Below, one piece after another: positions 61,409 to 64,000 of a stretch of 64,000 nt of DNA (positions are counted from its first letter, which is position 1; each line of letters opens with the position of its first letter). The position numbers and the translations under genes are program-made. Under the pieces are notes generated by a model, which saw only the letters and a program-made list of their open reading frames with translations, was not told the DNA's origin and ran no database searches. This stretch comes from Anaerobiospirillum sp. NML120448 (GTDB taxonomy: Bacteria; Pseudomonadota; Gammaproteobacteria; Enterobacterales; Succinivibrionaceae): the NCBI RefSeq assembly GCF_023050945.1, contig NZ_JALKIM010000001.1, forward strand, positions 1 to 64,000, given 5' to 3'.

Positions 61409-61999
61409 TTAAGCATAGCTGTCTTCAGTTACAGTGTGAGTAGTAGCATCCTCAACACCTTTAACATCGTTAGGGAAAGCATTTAATAACTGCTTTTCAA
61501 TACCCTCGTGTAAAGTAGCGCCAGCTAAAGAACAGCCGTTGCAGCCACCAGAGAACTCAACGCGAGCAATACCGTCATCAGTAAACTCAACTAAACGTAC
61601 TGCACCACCGTGACCTGCTAAAGTTGGGCTTACATAGCGCTCAATATAATAAGCAACTTGATCCTTAATAGAGGCATCATCACCTAATAACTTACGCTTA
61701 AGGTTTGGAGCGTGGAAGGTTAATAAATCTTCACCATTGTCATCTTTTGATAACTCAATAACGCTCTCGTCAAGGAAATCAGCTACATCATTGTCAATTA
61801 CAATTTCAAAACCATCCATTTTGAAATGTAAATCATTAGTAGTGATGTACTCTTTAGGGCAGTATAAAATGCCGCTTTCTACACCAGGAGTTCCAGGGTT
61901 AGTAACGCTTAGACGGATAGCTAAACCTTCCATCTTTTGGTTTGCAATAATGCCACGTAAATAAGCTTGGGCTTCTGAACTAACAGTGATCTTACTCAT
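61409..61999 (-). CDS. nfuA: Fe/S biogenesis protein NfuA
   Basis: Scaffold/carrier that delivers [4Fe-4S] clusters. N-terminal degenerate A-type carrier domain (about 1-95) and C-terminal Nfu domain (about 110-190) with the cluster motif CNGC in FSGGCNGCSLAG. 196 residues from the ATG at 61999, which follows GGAACAATAAG; the longer frame to 62065 is not conserved. Confidence 0.95.
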   Translation of the reverse strand: MSKITVSSEAQAYLRGIIANQKMEGLAIRLSVTNPGTPGVESGILYCPKEYITTNDLHFKMDGFEIVIDNDVADFLDESVIELSKDDNGEDLLTFHAPNLKRKLLGDDASIKDQVAYYIERYVSPTLAGHGGAVRLVEFTDDGIARVEFSGGCNGCSLAGATLHEGIEKQLLNAFPNDVKGVEDATTHTVTEDSYA

Positions 62000-62193
62000 C
62001 TTATTGTTCCAAATTAAATTAAAATCAGAACTTGCTTTGCCTTTAGTTACTAAGTTTTTGTCCAAAAGCTCTCACCAAAGGTCTTGTTGGGCACGTGCCC
62101 ATTATGATTATTAAGCTAGATAAGTATAAGCTAATAAACAATAAAACGATTAGCAAAAAAACTTATACGACAAAAATAAGCAAAGATAAAAGC

Positions 62194-62240
62194 AAAACGA
62201 CGCTTAGTCTAACTCAATGAGACTAAGCGTCGTTTTTAAA
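62194..62240. terminator. intrinsic terminator after secB
   Basis: AAAACGACGCTTAGTCT (62194-62210), 9-nt loop, AGACTAAGCGTCGTTTT (62220-62236). Perfect 17-bp stem. Confidence 0.92.
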
Positions 62241-62271
62241 ACAAGCTGCTTAAAGGAAAAGCATCAATTAA

Positions 62272-62769
62272 TTACTTTGCCTCTGGAGCGTCCTTGTTCT
62301 CCTCAGGTTGATTCTCTTGCTGAGCCTTGCGAGCACGGAAGAGAGCCTCAAAGTTAATTGGGGCTAAGTTTAACTGAGGGAAGGTGGCGCGAGAAACCAA
62401 GCTAGCAATGAACTCACGAGCATATGGGAATAAGATATTAGGAGCAGTGCCGCCTAATAAGAACTCGCCAGCCTCACCAGGAATATTACGTAATAAGAAT
62501 ACGCCAGCCTGAGTTACTTCACAAATGAAAGCAGTCTTGCCCTCATTGTTGCAAGTTACGGTGATACGTAAGGCAACTTCGTACTGATCCTCATTGATCT
62601 TAGCAGTCTTAGTATCAAACTTAACTTGAAGCTCTGGCTTCCATTGAGTTTGGAATACGTGTGGGCTATGTGGAGTCTCTAAAGATGAATCCTTAGCATA
62701 TACACGGATTAGGTCAAATAGAGGACGGTCTGCAGCTGCTTGTGCCTGCTCGTTTGCATTCTCTGACAT
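62272..62769 (-). CDS. secB: protein-export chaperone SecB
   Basis: Tetrameric cytosolic chaperone that hands unfolded precursors to SecA. RVYAKDSSLETPHSPHVF, the conserved LRNIPGEAGEFLLGGTAPNILFPYARE-type core (NILFPYAREFIASLVSRATF) and PQLNLAPINFEALF are diagnostic. 165 residues, with a short Gln/Glu-rich C-terminus. It lies downstream of the yibN-like gene; grxC, often between them, is absent. Confidence 0.97.
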   Translation of the reverse strand: MSENANEQAQAAADRPLFDLIRVYAKDSSLETPHSPHVFQTQWKPELQVKFDTKTAKINEDQYEVALRITVTCNNEGKTAFICEVTQAGVFLLRNIPGEAGEFLLGGTAPNILFPYAREFIASLVSRATFPQLNLAPINFEALFRARKAQQENQPEENKDAPEAK

Positions 62770-62811
62770 ATCTAGTGTCCTTAAAAATTTTGGTATTTCA
62801 GATGGTTAAGT

Positions 62812-63273
62812 CTATTTCTTCTTTGATAGAGGCATATTGGAGGAAGACCAATCTAAGATACCACCCTCCAAGATATAAACTTTAGTAAAGCCTTGCTTCT
62901 TTAGGAAACGACCACTATTGAAGCACTCACTATCAAACTTATCTTTTCCTACTAAGATGACAGGTTTATCGCGACAATTATCGATGCGATTAATTTTGCC
63001 ACTCTTAATGTCGGAAGCTGAAATATTTAAAGAATTAGCAATATGGCCTTGTGCAAAACCTTCGGAACTACGAATGTCTACAAACACACCATCGTTACGA
63101 TTAACTAAAGTAACGGCTTGACCAGAAGTAGCCTTTGGCAAACGTGCAGTTAATAACTTAAACTGCACGATAATCAGCATTACTAATACTACAAACCAAG
63201 CGCCAACCATAAAATAGTGACGCATGAAAAAGTCAGGAAACTCGTTAATAAACTCGGAAAAATTGAAATCCAC
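62812..63273 (-). CDS. yibN: membrane-anchored rhodanese-like protein, YibN-like
   Basis: One N-terminal membrane helix (YFMVGAWFVVLVMLIIVQF, about residues 20-38) followed by a rhodanese domain (about 48-150): GVFVDIRSSEGFAQGHIANSLNI and FTKVYILEGGILDW are typical. The usual active-site cysteine loop after PVIL is VGKDKFDS, without Cys there; a Cys comes later (DSECFNSGR), so sulfurtransferase activity is doubtful. E. coli YibN also has an atypical loop and the same neighbours (secB, gpmM). Divergent from gpmI. Confidence 0.88.
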   Translation of the reverse strand: MDFNFSEFINEFPDFFMRHYFMVGAWFVVLVMLIIVQFKLLTARLPKATSGQAVTLVNRNDGVFVDIRSSEGFAQGHIANSLNISASDIKSGKINRIDNCRDKPVILVGKDKFDSECFNSGRFLKKQGFTKVYILEGGILDWSSSNMPLSKKK

Positions 63274-63898
63274 GATTTTCTACCCCAAAACAGCCGGATT
63301 TCGCTCCGGTCTTACAAATAGTGGCATATTTTAGCATAAAGCATTATTGTTGATGAAATTTTGAGTGCTTAGCATCGCAAAACTAAAAAAAGATATAGCT
63401 TCACTTATAAAATCACAACAGCTTGAGCATTAAACAAGCACTATATTTTGATAGTGGAGTATGCTGACTTTATTAAATCTTGTTTTAGATACCATAATTT
63501 AAGCAGTTTTTCATCTTGCAAAGTTAATTTGCTCCAATGTTTAAGCAAATTTGTGATAACACTCAAGAATTTTACCTACTATTAATAGCCTGAATTATAT
63601 ATACCATCATTGCAACTTGTCTTATAAGTTGTATCTGACAACAGTGCTAGCTCTAGAGCTGACAAAGCTAGCAAATAAAGCACTTTAAAGCATCAAAAAT
63701 TAATTTTCTTGTCCTAAAAGGCAAATAATGGCCAGTAGTCTGCGATACGTGATAAAATTATGCACTAGATTACACTAAACATAGTGTGAATACTTTTTTC
63801 TCAATCTAAGTCTAATCTCAAACGATTGTAATCATTAATTTTATGATTATGACGTTAAATATTCAGGCTGACAATTAAGTTATTTGAGACGTATTAAA
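63274..63898. other. divergent spacer yibN-like / gpmI
   Basis: About 625 nt without a gene. It holds a few hairpins, for example CAACTT...AAGTTG (63613-63631) and GCTAGCT...AGCTAGC (63646-63672), and the palindrome AGCTCTAGAGCT. A promoter for gpmI is expected; TAAAAT near 63754 is a candidate without a clear -35. No known riboswitch or RNA gene is seen. Confidence 0.45.
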
Positions 63899-64000
63899 AT
63901 GGCACAAAAGAAAACTCTTGCTCTTATTATCATGGATGGTTGGGGTGATAACCCAGTTAAAGAATTTAACGCCGTAACTAATGCCAACACCCCTGTTCTT
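63899..64000 (+). CDS. gpmI: 2,3-bisphosphoglycerate-independent phosphoglycerate mutase (N-terminal fragment)
   Basis: 34 codons run to the window edge: MAQKKTLALIIMDGWGDNPV, then NAVTNANTPVL. LIIMDGWG is the first metal-binding motif of iPGM, and NAxxxANTP the second conserved segment. It interconverts 3- and 2-phosphoglycerate in glycolysis. The position next to yibN and secB matches E. coli gpmM. The 3' part lies outside the window. Upstream has no strong Shine-Dalgarno. Confidence 0.93.
   Translation, partial: MAQKKTLALIIMDGWGDNPVKEFNAVTNANTPVL

Noticed and set aside
1-64000. tRNA genes, insertion sequences, prophage or integron elements
   Set aside because: I scanned for T-loop GTTCGA-type motifs, transposase and integrase motifs and att-like duplications and found none; the only GTTCGA hits are in 16S rRNA and coding sequence.

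Overview
The window is AT-rich chromosomal DNA of a gammaproteobacterium, most likely a succinate-producing anaerobe of the Succinivibrionaceae (Anaerobiospirillum or a close relative). The basis is the phosphoenolpyruvate carboxykinase at 58.0-59.6 kb, which from memory closely resembles the 532-residue enzyme of Anaerobiospirillum succiniciproducens, together with a decarboxylating malic enzyme and many gene neighbourhoods in E. coli-like order. The placement is inference; I could not run a database search. I found no prophage, insertion sequence, CRISPR array or tRNA gene.

Layout. 0-0.4 kb: 5' end of a 16S rRNA gene on the minus strand with its leader and promoter. 0.5-3 kb: murI (upstream of rrn, as in E. 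coli) and divergent trmA. 3-8 kb: malic enzyme, rpmE and priA. 8-10 kb: two LPS-core-type glycosyltransferases. 10.5-15.7 kb: argS, an ftsN-like gene, hslV-hslU behind a good sigma-32-type promoter, and a zapB-like gene, echoing E. coli priA-ftsN-hslVU-zapB. 15.7-19.8 kb is the most accessory-looking part: an AraC-type regulator divergent from two exported flavodoxin-fold proteins with long low-complexity linkers. 19.8-27 kb: a fructose-type PTS permease, a cation efflux protein with a Cys/His-rich N-terminus, plsB and an orphan FliL-like exported protein. 27-46 kb: glpG, hldD, waaF, waaA, a quinone reductase, kdkA, a large membrane protein, a YejM/LapC-like sulfatase-fold protein, an OpsX/WaaC-like transferase, coaD, mutM, rpmG, rpmB, a FluC/CrcB pair, coaBC and dut. 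This is an LPS inner-core block fused to the conserved coaD-mutM-rpmGB-coaBC-dut block. 45.8-49.6 kb: argF-argG-argH. 49.8-52 kb: nudE, hslR, hslO. 52-57.9 kb: an Fsr-like MFS pump, pdxJ, ribB, a bioH-like gene, an unknown gene and greB. 58-64 kb: pckA, gpsA, nfuA, secB, a yibN-like gene and the start of gpmI.

How the genes work together. HldD, WaaA, WaaF, the OpsX/WaaC-like enzyme, KdkA, the two 8-10 kb transferases and the LapC-like protein form an outer-membrane LPS toolkit. PckA and malic enzyme sit at the C3/C4 node used for succinate formation. ArgF-G-H complete arginine synthesis. HslV/U, HslR and HslO are proteostasis functions. Many CDS boundaries are set by perfect intrinsic terminators shared by convergent genes.

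Unexplained structure. (1) Dispersed GC-rich, roughly six-base-periodic degenerate tracts (CAGGGC/GGCCAG-like) lie just after stop codons and, in frame, inside genes as Gln/Gly/Ala/Ser linkers. A second Ala/Ser/Thr-coding class is embedded in MurI, PriA and PlsB. (2) Two copies of a small inverted-repeat-bounded element occur at 35.4 and 60.1 kb. (3) The ribB leader has a promoter, a perfect 17-bp stem and an intrinsic terminator just before the start codon, but no recognisable FMN riboswitch. (4) The argG-argH spacer holds four mutually complementary segments. (5) A 15-bp in-frame tandem repeat straddles the argH stop codon. (6) A hairpin-rich, geneless segment lies near 41.2 kb.
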